Positions 33,324-41,209 of a DNA stretch of 64,000 nt are shown here, piece after piece. The stretch's first letter is position 1. Every line of letters starts with the position of its first letter. The notes under the pieces were generated by a model, which worked only from the letters and a program-made list of their open reading frames with translations, was not told where the DNA came from and did not search any database. The stretch covers positions 62,001-126,000 of the forward strand of contig CALHKE010000019.1 in assembly GCA_938033695.1 (NCBI GenBank), written 5' to 3'. Position numbers and translations under genes: made by a program. The DNA comes from an uncultured Candidatus Saccharibacteria bacterium (GTDB lineage Bacteria > Patescibacteriota > Saccharimonadia > Saccharimonadales > Saccharimonadaceae).

Positions 33324-34049
33324 TTATTTCTTCGATTTAGTAATCGAATTGATTTTGTTGCCAATATTTTCTTGGGTTTTTTGAATATTCTTCATTGCCG
33401 CTTTGGTCATGTGGCGTTTGAATCTAGCCGCACGCGAATAATATTCACGGGTCAGCTTTTTAATTTCGGAAGTTACATCAATTTTAGTAGAGCCAAATTT
33501 GGCACTGAATTTATCACGTAATTTCAATGTCGCCACTGTCGTAAAAATAATATCAATCACTAAAATCGTCAGTAGTACCCCATTAATCGATTCAATCATT
33601 GGCCAGGAAAGTGGTGAAATCAAATGTAAAATGAATGGATGTAGTCCATACTTAATTGCCATCCCACCCAGACCAAAACCGAGAGAGGTTTCTAATGAGA
33701 CTCGGCCGTTTAGGTTAAAACGTGTGGTTTCTGAGTAGTCCCACCAACGCACCCGAAAGATTTTTTCCATGACTACGCTAGTAGTATACTCAATCACAGT
33801 ACAAATTAAGGCAAAAATAAAGAATTCAATATACCATTCGAAATGAATCTCTTGTGTCAGGATTAAAAATGAAATCATTCCCACACCATAAATTGGGCAA
33901 ATTGGTCCGAAAAGAAAACCACGGTTTTGTAATTTGCGTTGCTCGATGCTGGTCCAAACACATTCGAAGACCCAGCCGATAAAAGAATAGATCATGAACA
34001 TCAAAAACCAGAAGCTTACAAACCTGAATACTTCATGAATTTCAAACAT
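33324..34049 (-). CDS. Putative ABC-transporter type IV (CmpB-like) membrane protein
   Basis: The 241-aa protein has about five hydrophobic helices. It shows the conserved N-terminal signature of the CmpB-like family: FIGWVFECVWTSI, NRGFLFGPICPIYGVG, then the ICTVIEYTTSVVMEKIF and RWWDYSE segments. A basic C-terminal tail of about 55 aa follows. Despite the family name, its function is not established. A TAAAAT lies 9 nt before the ATG (34064-34059), with no Shine-Dalgarno. Confidence 0.78.
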   Translation of the reverse strand: MFEIHEVFRFVSFWFLMFMIYSFIGWVFECVWTSIEQRKLQNRGFLFGPICPIYGVGMISFLILTQEIHFEWYIEFFIFALICTVIEYTTSVVMEKIFRVRWWDYSETTRFNLNGRVSLETSLGFGLGGMAIKYGLHPFILHLISPLSWPMIESINGVLLTILVIDIIFTTVATLKLRDKFSAKFGSTKIDVTSEIKKLTREYYSRAARFKRHMTKAAMKNIQKTQENIGNKINSITKSKK

Positions 34050-34165
34050 TACTTATCTATTTTAACATGAGAGGTCGGGATTTGTTTATGTTAAAATAAA
34101 AGTAATGATTTAGTTATTTTTGAATTTTAAACCACTACTAAACTTAATAAAAACAAGGAGAATAA

Positions 34166-35260
34166 ATGTTAATTTCTGAAAATGTCCCGATTAAAAATCT
34201 TGTCACCATGCGCATTGGTGGTCCAGCCAAATATGTCATCGAAATTAAGTCCAAAGATGAGATCCCTAAAGCCTATCAATTTGCTGCAGAAAAAAATCTT
34301 CCAGTTACTATTCTTGGTAATGGCGCTAATACCTTCGCTACCGACGAGGGCTACCAAGGTGTGATCTTGCTCGATCGAATTCTCGGTATTTCACAGCTTT
34401 CTGCGGAGGAAATTGAAGCCACTTACGGCGCCGAGGTGAAAGCCGAGGCTGAAAAAGAGGGATACGGTTATTTCCGCGCTAATGGTGGTGAAATCTGGGA
34501 TTCCTTAGTCAATTTCACTGCTGCCCTGGGCTACTCTGGTATTGAAGCGATGGCTGGCATCCCAGGTACCGCTGGTGCCTCTCCAGTTCAGAACATCGGC
34601 GCCTATGGTCAGGAAGTCACTCAGGTGATCGTTTCTGCTGATGTCTACGATTTGAAGGAAAAAACTTTTAAAACCATCCTTGCGAAAGATATGCAAATGA
34701 GCTATCGCAAGTCCATCTTTAATTCTGGCGAAAGTGTGGGTCGTTACTTTATTTATTCTATCGTCATTCGTTTGAAAAAAGGTCAACTCAATCCACCATT
34801 CTACCGCTCCTTGCAAGCTTATGTGGATGAACATCAAGAGACTGATTTTTCACCAACCAATATCGCTCGTATGGTTCGCGAAGTGAGAAATTCTAAGCTT
34901 CCTGATCCAGAAAAAATCGCTAGTGCTGGTAGTTTCTTTAAGAATATTTATCTTACCGACGAAGAAGCCGACGAGGCCGAGGCACGTAGTATCGAAGTTT
35001 GGCGCAATGCTAAAGAAGTCGGTCCAGATTCTCCAGAGAAACGCACTAATTTGGTCAACTCTGGTTGGCTTCTCGAACATGCCGGTCTTAAAGGCCAGGT
35101 CTTCCATGGTATGAAAGTCAGTGAAAAGGCTGCCCTAATTTTGATTAATGAATCTGCTGAAACTTACGCCGATCTCGCCGCCGCCCGTGCCGAAATTGCC
35201 AAAATTGTCTTCGATAAATTTGGCTTAATGATCGAACAAGAACCGGACGAAATTAAATAA
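34166..35260 (+). CDS. murB: UDP-N-acetylenolpyruvoylglucosamine reductase MurB
   Basis: MurB reduces the enolpyruvyl ether to UDP-MurNAc with NADPH and FAD. The 364-aa sequence has the FAD-binding MRIGGPAKYVIEI, GNGANTF and GIEAMAGIPGTAGASPVQNIGAYGQEV blocks. The catalytic YRKSIFN and GSFFKNI (Ser/Cys position) segments follow, then a C-terminal GMKVSEKAALILIN block. The E. coli-like type I length is typical. AAGGAG precedes the ATG. folD follows after 8 bp and gpmI after a further 23 bp, giving a three-gene operon. Confidence 0.95.
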   Translation: MLISENVPIKNLVTMRIGGPAKYVIEIKSKDEIPKAYQFAAEKNLPVTILGNGANTFATDEGYQGVILLDRILGISQLSAEEIEATYGAEVKAEAEKEGYGYFRANGGEIWDSLVNFTAALGYSGIEAMAGIPGTAGASPVQNIGAYGQEVTQVIVSADVYDLKEKTFKTILAKDMQMSYRKSIFNSGESVGRYFIYSIVIRLKKGQLNPPFYRSLQAYVDEHQETDFSPTNIARMVREVRNSKLPDPEKIASAGSFFKNIYLTDEEADEAEARSIEVWRNAKEVGPDSPEKRTNLVNSGWLLEHAGLKGQVFHGMKVSEKAALILINESAETYADLAAARAEIAKIVFDKFGLMIEQEPDEIK

Positions 35261-35268
35261 GGAGTCCC

Positions 35269-36081
35269 ATGGTCAAAGAATTAAACGGTCGTGAATTAGT
35301 TGGATTTATTAAGGAGCGCCAAGCTCATCAGGTAAAGGCTCTCCGCTCACGTAAAATCCGTCCGAAATTAGTCATTATTCGTGATTCAAATAATCCCGTC
35401 ATCGAAAAATACGTCAGTCTGAAAAAAGCTTACGGGGAAGATATTGAGATTGAAGTAATTGACCAGGTAGTAAATCCTACCAAGGAAGCTATTCAATCCG
35501 CTATCGAATCTGCTAATCAAGACGGTTCTGTTTCTTCGATAATTTTGCAGCTTCCTTTACAAAATCCAGAGTGGACTGAGGAGCTGGTCTCCCTAATTGC
35601 TCCCGAAAAAGACGTCGATGGTTTGACTGGTAAAAGTCGCTTCGATAGTGCTACGGCTACGGCTATTAACTGGCTGCTCACTGGTTACGGTATCGAACTG
35701 AATAATAAATCTATCGCCATTGTCGGTCGTGGCCGCTTGGTGGGTGAACCACTGATTCGCATGTTCACTAATTCTAATCTTCGTGTTTCGGTTTTTCATC
35801 GTGGTTCAGATTTTTCTGAACTTAAAAATCATGATGTCATTATCGCCGCTACAGGTAATCCTCACCTCATTACTTCTGAAATGGTTCGCGAGGGTGCGGT
35901 GATTGTTGATGCCGGTACGGCCAGTGAAGGCGGAGTGATTCTCGGTGACATTAATGATGAAATTCGCGCTCGCACTGATATCTCTGCTATCACACCAAAA
36001 ATCGGTGGTGTGGGTCCACTCACTATCGGCGTACTATTCGAAAATGTCTTGGCCTCTGCTGTCGAAAATCAAACGCATTAA
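35269..36081 (+). CDS. folD: Methylenetetrahydrofolate dehydrogenase/cyclohydrolase FolD
   Basis: FolD interconverts 5,10-methylene-THF, methenyl-THF and 10-formyl-THF. The 270-aa protein has the catalytic Lys in KYVSLKKAYG, the SSIILQLPLQNPE block with its Gln, the KDVDGLT motif, and the NADP site GRGRLVGEPLI. C-terminal GGVGPLTIGVLFENVL is the family signature. It is slightly divergent (R in GRGRLVG) but complete. The Shine-Dalgarno is GGAG. Confidence 0.94.
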   Translation: MVKELNGRELVGFIKERQAHQVKALRSRKIRPKLVIIRDSNNPVIEKYVSLKKAYGEDIEIEVIDQVVNPTKEAIQSAIESANQDGSVSSIILQLPLQNPEWTEELVSLIAPEKDVDGLTGKSRFDSATATAINWLLTGYGIELNNKSIAIVGRGRLVGEPLIRMFTNSNLRVSVFHRGSDFSELKNHDVIIAATGNPHLITSEMVREGAVIVDAGTASEGGVILGDINDEIRARTDISAITPKIGGVGPLTIGVLFENVLASAVENQTH

Positions 36082-36104
36082 TTAAAAATTAAAAAGGGTG
36101 AGTC

Positions 36105-37718
36105 ATGCAAGCAAAATCAAAGAAAAATTATACCGGTCCAGTCGTTCTTGTGGTGATGGATGGGGTGGGTATTCGTCAGGAAATCGAAGGCAATGCCGTA
36201 TCGCTAGCCTACACAGAATTTTTGCATCAATTAGAACAGAATTATCCGAAATTAGCTCTTCAGGCTTCTGGCGAAGCGGTCGGTATTTTGGCCGGCCAAA
36301 TGGGCAATTCCGAAGTTGGCCATAATGCGCTCGGTAGTGGCCAAATCATTAAGCAGGGTATTGCTAAAATTAATCAAGCTTTTTCTACCGGTGAAATCTG
36401 GCAATCCAGCGCTTGGCAGGGGGCTATCGAAAATCTCAAAATCCACCAGTCCACCCTACATTTTTCTGGAATTTTTTCTGATGGTGGTGTGCATAGCGAG
36501 TTATCTCATCTATTTGCCATGTTGAGACGTGCTGCCGAATCTGGTATCAAAACCATGCGTGTGCACGCGGTCTTCGATGGTCGCGATGTCGCTCCGCAGT
36601 CGGCTGAGAAATATCTCACGATGTTTAATCAAGCTGTAGCGGAAATTAAAAATGAGTTTGATATTGATATTCAAATCGCCTCTGGTGGCGGACGTATGGT
36701 GTTTATTGCTGACCGTTATCAAACCGATTGGACCATAGTCGAACGTGGCTGGCAGGCCTTAGTCTATGGGCAGGCCGAGCACTATTTTAACTCTGCCGAT
36801 GCGGCAATTCAGTATTTTCGTGAAACTGACCAAAATCTGCAGGACCAATACCTTCCAGCTTTTGTCGTGGTGGATAAGGCGAAGCACCCGATTGGTCTAG
36901 TTCGACCACATGATAGTTTTGTCTACTTTGATTTTCGGGCCGACCGTGCACTCGAAATCGCCGAAGCACTCTGTCTCGACGATTTTCAAGGTTTTGATCG
37001 AGGCACCGAGCAGAATCAGAAATTACCGATTTACTTTGCTAGTCTCACCGAATATGATGTTGATCGCCATTTTCCAGAGCACACCTTAGTTGAGCCGGTC
37101 GAAATCAAACATACTTTGCATGAATATTTGGCCACCAAAAATCTCACTCAGCTAGCCTGTTCTGAGACTGCCAAGTTTGGCCATATTACCTACTATTTTA
37201 ATGGCAATAGTTATGAGCCGCTATCAGGTGAAGAATTTCTCGAGATTAAATCCGATACGCGCCCATACAACGAACGTCCTTGGATGAAATCCGCGGAAAT
37301 TACTGACGCTGTAATTGAAAAAATGTCTGAATTTGATTTTGTGCGAATTAATTTTGCCGGCGGCGATATGGTGGGGCATTTTGGCGAGCTTGAGCCGACC
37401 GTGGTCGCTATGGAAGCCATCGATCTACAGCTTCAGCGTCTCGCCAAAAAGGTTGATGAGTTGAAGGGTATGATGTTGATTACCGCTGATCATGGCAATG
37501 CGGAGGAGCTTTTTGATGCCACCACCCACCAAGCCAAGACCTCACATACCACTAATCTCGTCCCTTGTTATTTTTATGATAATACCGAGTTTAGCCAACA
37601 TTATCGACTAAAAAATTTGCCTGACGCCGGCCTAACTAATATCGCAGCCACACTTGCTGACCTCTTAATTAGTGAACATTCTGAGCACTGGCGCGATTCT
37701 TTGATTGAGCTAAAATAG
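36105..37718 (+). CDS. gpmI: 2,3-bisphosphoglycerate-independent phosphoglycerate mutase
   Basis: iPGM interconverts 3- and 2-phosphoglycerate with a phospho-serine intermediate and Mn. The 537-aa sequence has VVMDGVGIRQ, QMGNSEVGHNALGSG (catalytic Ser), HAVFDGRDVAPQSA, ASGGGRM, FFDFRADR-type YFDFRADRALE, and TADHGNAEE with the metal ligands. It is third in the murB-folD-gpmI operon. It overlaps no other gene and its stop is 54 bp before galU. Confidence 0.96.
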   Translation: MQAKSKKNYTGPVVLVVMDGVGIRQEIEGNAVSLAYTEFLHQLEQNYPKLALQASGEAVGILAGQMGNSEVGHNALGSGQIIKQGIAKINQAFSTGEIWQSSAWQGAIENLKIHQSTLHFSGIFSDGGVHSELSHLFAMLRRAAESGIKTMRVHAVFDGRDVAPQSAEKYLTMFNQAVAEIKNEFDIDIQIASGGGRMVFIADRYQTDWTIVERGWQALVYGQAEHYFNSADAAIQYFRETDQNLQDQYLPAFVVVDKAKHPIGLVRPHDSFVYFDFRADRALEIAEALCLDDFQGFDRGTEQNQKLPIYFASLTEYDVDRHFPEHTLVEPVEIKHTLHEYLATKNLTQLACSETAKFGHITYYFNGNSYEPLSGEEFLEIKSDTRPYNERPWMKSAEITDAVIEKMSEFDFVRINFAGGDMVGHFGELEPTVVAMEAIDLQLQRLAKKVDELKGMMLITADHGNAEELFDATTHQAKTSHTTNLVPCYFYDNTEFSQHYRLKNLPDAGLTNIAATLADLLISEHSEHWRDSLIELK

Positions 37719-37772
37719 CCACCAGAGGTTGCCACTGAGTAAAATATGGTATAATTCAGAAAAGGAGAAAAA

Positions 37773-38618
37773 ATGCAGAAAATTACCAAAGCCATTATTC
37801 CTGTGGCCGGATGGGGTACCCGTCGTCTACCGATTACTAAAGTTATTGAAAAATCCATGTTGCCAGTTGGCAACCGCCCTCTTGTCGATTATTCCGTGCA
37901 AGAGCTCATTGAAGCCGGCGTTACCGATATCTATATGGTAGTTAGTAATACCGAACCTTGCCAGGTTCGTGAATTCTACTCGGATAATATTGTACTAAAT
38001 GATTATCTGATTTCTCGCGGTAAGGCTGATCGCGTCGCTCTTACCAAGACTCTTCCAGAGCACGTTAAAATTCATTACATCGCTCAAGATGCCAATAGTA
38101 AATATGGTACTGCCGTCCCTGTCGCTATGGCTGCCGAAGAATATAATCTTAACGAACCCGTGATTGTTTATATGGGTGATGACTTTATTTGGAATCCAGA
38201 GGGCGAATCTGCTGCCACTTCTCTGATTAATTCTCTTCAATCTGAAACCGACTCGGCTATTTTAGGTGTCGAAATCCCTAAGGAAAAAGTTGATAAATAT
38301 GGTGTGCTCGAGGTTCAGGATGGCAAGCTCACTAATGTGGTCGAAAAACCATCCGTCGAAGAAGCTCCGTCTAATCTGATTAATGTTAGCAAATATATTC
38401 TTTCTGCGGATCTCTTGCAAAAAATTGTCACCTACGTTAACGAACACGATTTTGGTCCAACCGATCAGGAATACATGATTACTGACCCAATTTATGATTA
38501 CATTAAGCAAGGTCAAACCATGCGCGTCGCTTCCACCTCTGGTCAATATCTCGATGGTGGATCTGTCGAAGGCTGGGTACACACCAATAATGTCGTTTGT
38601 GGCGTCAAAGAAGCCTAA
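37773..38618 (+). CDS. galU: UTP-glucose-1-phosphate uridylyltransferase
   Basis: GalU makes UDP-glucose for surface glycans. The 281-aa protein has the nucleotide-binding PVAGWGTRRLPITKVIEKSM, PVGNRPLVDYSVQEL, MGDDFIW (metal Asp), KYGVLEVQDGKLTNVVEKP and GQYLDGGSVEGW segments. A TATAAT (37750-37755) and an AAAGGAG before the ATG give it its own transcript. It fits with the phosphomannomutase and the capsule regulators in the window. Confidence 0.94.
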   Translation: MQKITKAIIPVAGWGTRRLPITKVIEKSMLPVGNRPLVDYSVQELIEAGVTDIYMVVSNTEPCQVREFYSDNIVLNDYLISRGKADRVALTKTLPEHVKIHYIAQDANSKYGTAVPVAMAAEEYNLNEPVIVYMGDDFIWNPEGESAATSLINSLQSETDSAILGVEIPKEKVDKYGVLEVQDGKLTNVVEKPSVEEAPSNLINVSKYILSADLLQKIVTYVNEHDFGPTDQEYMITDPIYDYIKQGQTMRVASTSGQYLDGGSVEGWVHTNNVVCGVKEA

Positions 38619-38640
38619 AATCTGAAAGATTTCTCTAAGT

Positions 38641-38672
38641 AAGACCCTTATCTAGGGGTCTTATTTTATTTT
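38641..38672 (+). terminator. Terminator after galU
   Basis: An 8-bp stem TAAGACCC/GGGTCTTA with an 8-nt loop, followed by a T-rich tail. Confidence 0.82.
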
Positions 38673-38724
38673 CAAAATATACCATCCATGATATAATATT
38701 TATGGTTTATTAGGAAAGGCTCTT

Positions 38725-40272
38725 ATGAAACAAAAAACTTATCAAGAAGAAATCGGCGCCATTATTACTAATCTTCGCCGTGAAAAAGGCATCACTCAAG
38801 GTGAACTCGCGAAGATGATTGGCACTTCTCAGTCCGCCGTTCATCGCATCGAAAAAGGTGATCAAAATACCTCTCTCGAAATGATTAAGAAAATTTCCTC
38901 CGCGCTCGGTCATCAGATTTTGGCCGTCAGCGACTCCTCTTTTCAGTCTTATCGTATCAATGGTGGCAAGACACTCAGCGGTTCCATTACGATTAATTCT
39001 TCCAAAAATGCTGGTGTAGCTCTTCTTTGCGCTGCGCTTCTTAACCGTGGCCGCACTACACTGAAAAAACTCGCCCGTATCGAAGAAGTTTTTCGTATCA
39101 TTGAAGTTCTCGAGTCAATCGGCGTGAAGTGTCGTTGGGTGAATCGTCAAAAAGATTTAGAAATCACCCCACCTCGTGATATTAAACTTGATGAAATGGA
39201 TCTTGATGCTGCCCGCAAGACTCGTTCGGTTCTCATGTTGATGGGTCCACTCCTCCATTTTTATCAAGAATTCGCCCTACCTTATGCTGGTGGTTGTTCT
39301 CTCGGCACTCGCACTGTCGAACCACATCTTCGCGCCCTTTCGGTTTTTGGCTTAAATGTCGATGCGACTACCCACACTGGTTTTTACGAGGCCAAGGTTG
39401 ATCAAAAAATTCTTCGCGACGAATCTGGCAAACGTATCGTGCTTATCGAACGTGGTGACACGGTGACAGAAAATATTCTCATGGCAGCGGCACTTTATCC
39501 GGGGCAAACCACGATTGTGGGGGCTTCACCGAATTATATGGTGCAAGATGTTTGTTTCTTCTTACAGGACCTCGGGGTTAAAATTGAGGGAATTGGCACC
39601 ACTACGCTCGTAGTTCATGGGTTAAAGTGTATTGATAAGGATGTGGAATATTATCCTAGTGAAGATCCGATCGAAGCCATGTCTTTCTTGGCAGCTGGTT
39701 TGGTGACTAAATCTGAAATTACTATCACGCGTGCCCCGATTGAATTTCTGGAAATTGAGCTCGAGGTTTTACGCTCCATGCACGCTAAAATTGAACGTTC
39801 CGAAGAATACTTCTCCTATAACGGCCGCACGCGCCTAGTTGATTTGCATATTTTGAAATCCAACCTCGTGGCTCCAGCTGATAAAATTCATCCGATGCCA
39901 TTCCCGGGTCTCAACATCGATAATCTACCATTCTTCACCGTGATTGCTGCCATGGCCGAAGGCCGCACTTTGATTCATGACTGGGTTTTTGAAAACCGTG
40001 CGATTTATTCCACTTACCTGACTAATCTGAACGCTAAGGTGGAATTACTTGATGCACATCGCTTTTATGTCTCTGGTCCGACTAATTGGCGTGCCGCCGA
40101 ATTGGTTTCGCCTCCAGCCCTCCGTCCGGCCGTAGTTCTACTTCTCGGTATGTTGGCCGCCCCTGGTGTCTCTATCTTGCGCAACGTCTATTCGATTAAT
40201 CGCGGTTATCAGGATTTCGCCCGTCGGCTCAACCACCTGGGTGCCGACGTTAAACCGTTGGTCGGCATCTAG
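38725..40272 (+). CDS. murA: MurA with an N-terminal XRE-type helix-turn-helix (fusion)
   Basis: The 515-aa protein joins two modules. Residues 8-65 are an XRE/Cro HTH (IITNLRREKGITQGELAKMI, TSQSAVHRIEKGDQNTSLEM). From about 75 it is UDP-GlcNAc enolpyruvyl transferase. Lys94-Asn95 in SSKNAG match K22-N23 of E. coli MurA. Cys191 in AGGCSLGTR matches the fosfomycin-target Cys115. Asp399 in FPGLNIDN matches D305. The C-terminus has the NRGYQDFARRLNHLGADV signature. It should catalyse the first committed step of peptidoglycan synthesis and may also bind DNA. There is no break between modules and a Shine-Dalgarno (GGAAAGG) precedes the HTH start, so the fusion is real in this sequence. An ACCAT/ATGGT inverted repeat flanks its -10 (TATAAT 38693-38698). 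Confidence 0.92.
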   Translation: MKQKTYQEEIGAIITNLRREKGITQGELAKMIGTSQSAVHRIEKGDQNTSLEMIKKISSALGHQILAVSDSSFQSYRINGGKTLSGSITINSSKNAGVALLCAALLNRGRTTLKKLARIEEVFRIIEVLESIGVKCRWVNRQKDLEITPPRDIKLDEMDLDAARKTRSVLMLMGPLLHFYQEFALPYAGGCSLGTRTVEPHLRALSVFGLNVDATTHTGFYEAKVDQKILRDESGKRIVLIERGDTVTENILMAAALYPGQTTIVGASPNYMVQDVCFFLQDLGVKIEGIGTTTLVVHGLKCIDKDVEYYPSEDPIEAMSFLAAGLVTKSEITITRAPIEFLEIELEVLRSMHAKIERSEEYFSYNGRTRLVDLHILKSNLVAPADKIHPMPFPGLNIDNLPFFTVIAAMAEGRTLIHDWVFENRAIYSTYLTNLNAKVELLDAHRFYVSGPTNWRAAELVSPPALRPAVVLLLGMLAAPGVSILRNVYSINRGYQDFARRLNHLGADVKPLVGI

Positions 40273-40324
40273 GATCGTAACTAGATGGTTTCTTAGCTAA
40301 AATACCAGGCTCATTGCAGTCTAA

Positions 40325-40358
40325 AAATATCAGGTTCCGCGTGGCCTGATATTTCTTT
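40325..40358 (+). terminator. Terminator after murA
   Basis: A 10-bp stem AAATATCAGG/CCTGATATTT with a 10-nt loop and a short T-rich tail. Confidence 0.78.
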
Positions 40359-40373
40359 GTTATAATAAAGGTA

Positions 40374-41195
40374 ATGCTAAATAATATTCAGCAAAATTTC
40401 AAGCGCTTTAAAATTCGTCATCTTTTGGCGTTGATTTTCTTGTTTATCGTGGCCCTGCTGGCTGGTTTTATTAGCCAAGCCAACCAGACTTTTATGAATG
40501 CCAATTTTGTCAAAAAATATTTTAGTGAAAATCCTACTTACTATGCAATCAAAGTCTCTCAAACTAAATCCGCTATCATTGATCGTTTTTACGGCTCAGG
40601 TAATCAGGAATTTACTAGCACTATGAATTCGGAGATTATTAATTTCGCTCAAAATCTTCCGGATAATCAAATCATGCCGGGCGAAGTGATGTATAATCTC
40701 CAGACTTTGCAAAATAATTTTCCGAAAATTCTCGGCCAGCTGATTTTGCCAGAGGAATATCAAAAATATCAGAATCTCATCATCGATAATATTTATCAAA
40801 TTCCAAGTAATATTAATCTCGAACAAACTTTGATGAATAATTTTTCTGCCAAGATTGACCACTTTCTTGCGGAATCCGGCCAATCGATTAATCCTGCCGT
40901 ACTTAATGCCACCACGCACTATATCGTACAAGTTTATCTAGGACAGCTTACTATGCAAGATACCATCCATGAGATAAAACAAAACTTTGCAATCACCAAG
41001 AAATACATGGATATCCTCACGCTTATTATCCTGATTAGCCTTCTTGCGCTAATTGTGCTAAATTATTTCCTCTACGACTTAATGGGATGGCGTATTTTTA
41101 TTTTTATCACCACGCTAATTCTGTTTCTGGCTGGTTATCTCGCCTCCATGCCCATCTGTCAGCGAATGATTCAGCAGATATTTGTCATTAAGTAG
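40374..41195 (+). CDS. Membrane protein of unknown function with three helices
   Basis: The 273-aa protein has one N-terminal helix (about 16-37, LLALIFLFIVALLAGFISQ) and a polar, mostly helical region of about 165 residues predicted to be outside. Two C-terminal helices form a hairpin (ILTLIILISLLALIVLNYFL and IFIFITTLILFLAGYLASM). No family was recognised. The ATG is 7 nt after TATAAT (40361-40366). The helicase gene that follows has its own promoter. Confidence 0.65.
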   Translation: MLNNIQQNFKRFKIRHLLALIFLFIVALLAGFISQANQTFMNANFVKKYFSENPTYYAIKVSQTKSAIIDRFYGSGNQEFTSTMNSEIINFAQNLPDNQIMPGEVMYNLQTLQNNFPKILGQLILPEEYQKYQNLIIDNIYQIPSNINLEQTLMNNFSAKIDHFLAESGQSINPAVLNATTHYIVQVYLGQLTMQDTIHEIKQNFAITKKYMDILTLIILISLLALIVLNYFLYDLMGWRIFIFITTLILFLAGYLASMPICQRMIQQIFVIK

Positions 41196-41209
41196 CGTAT
41201 AATTAATCT

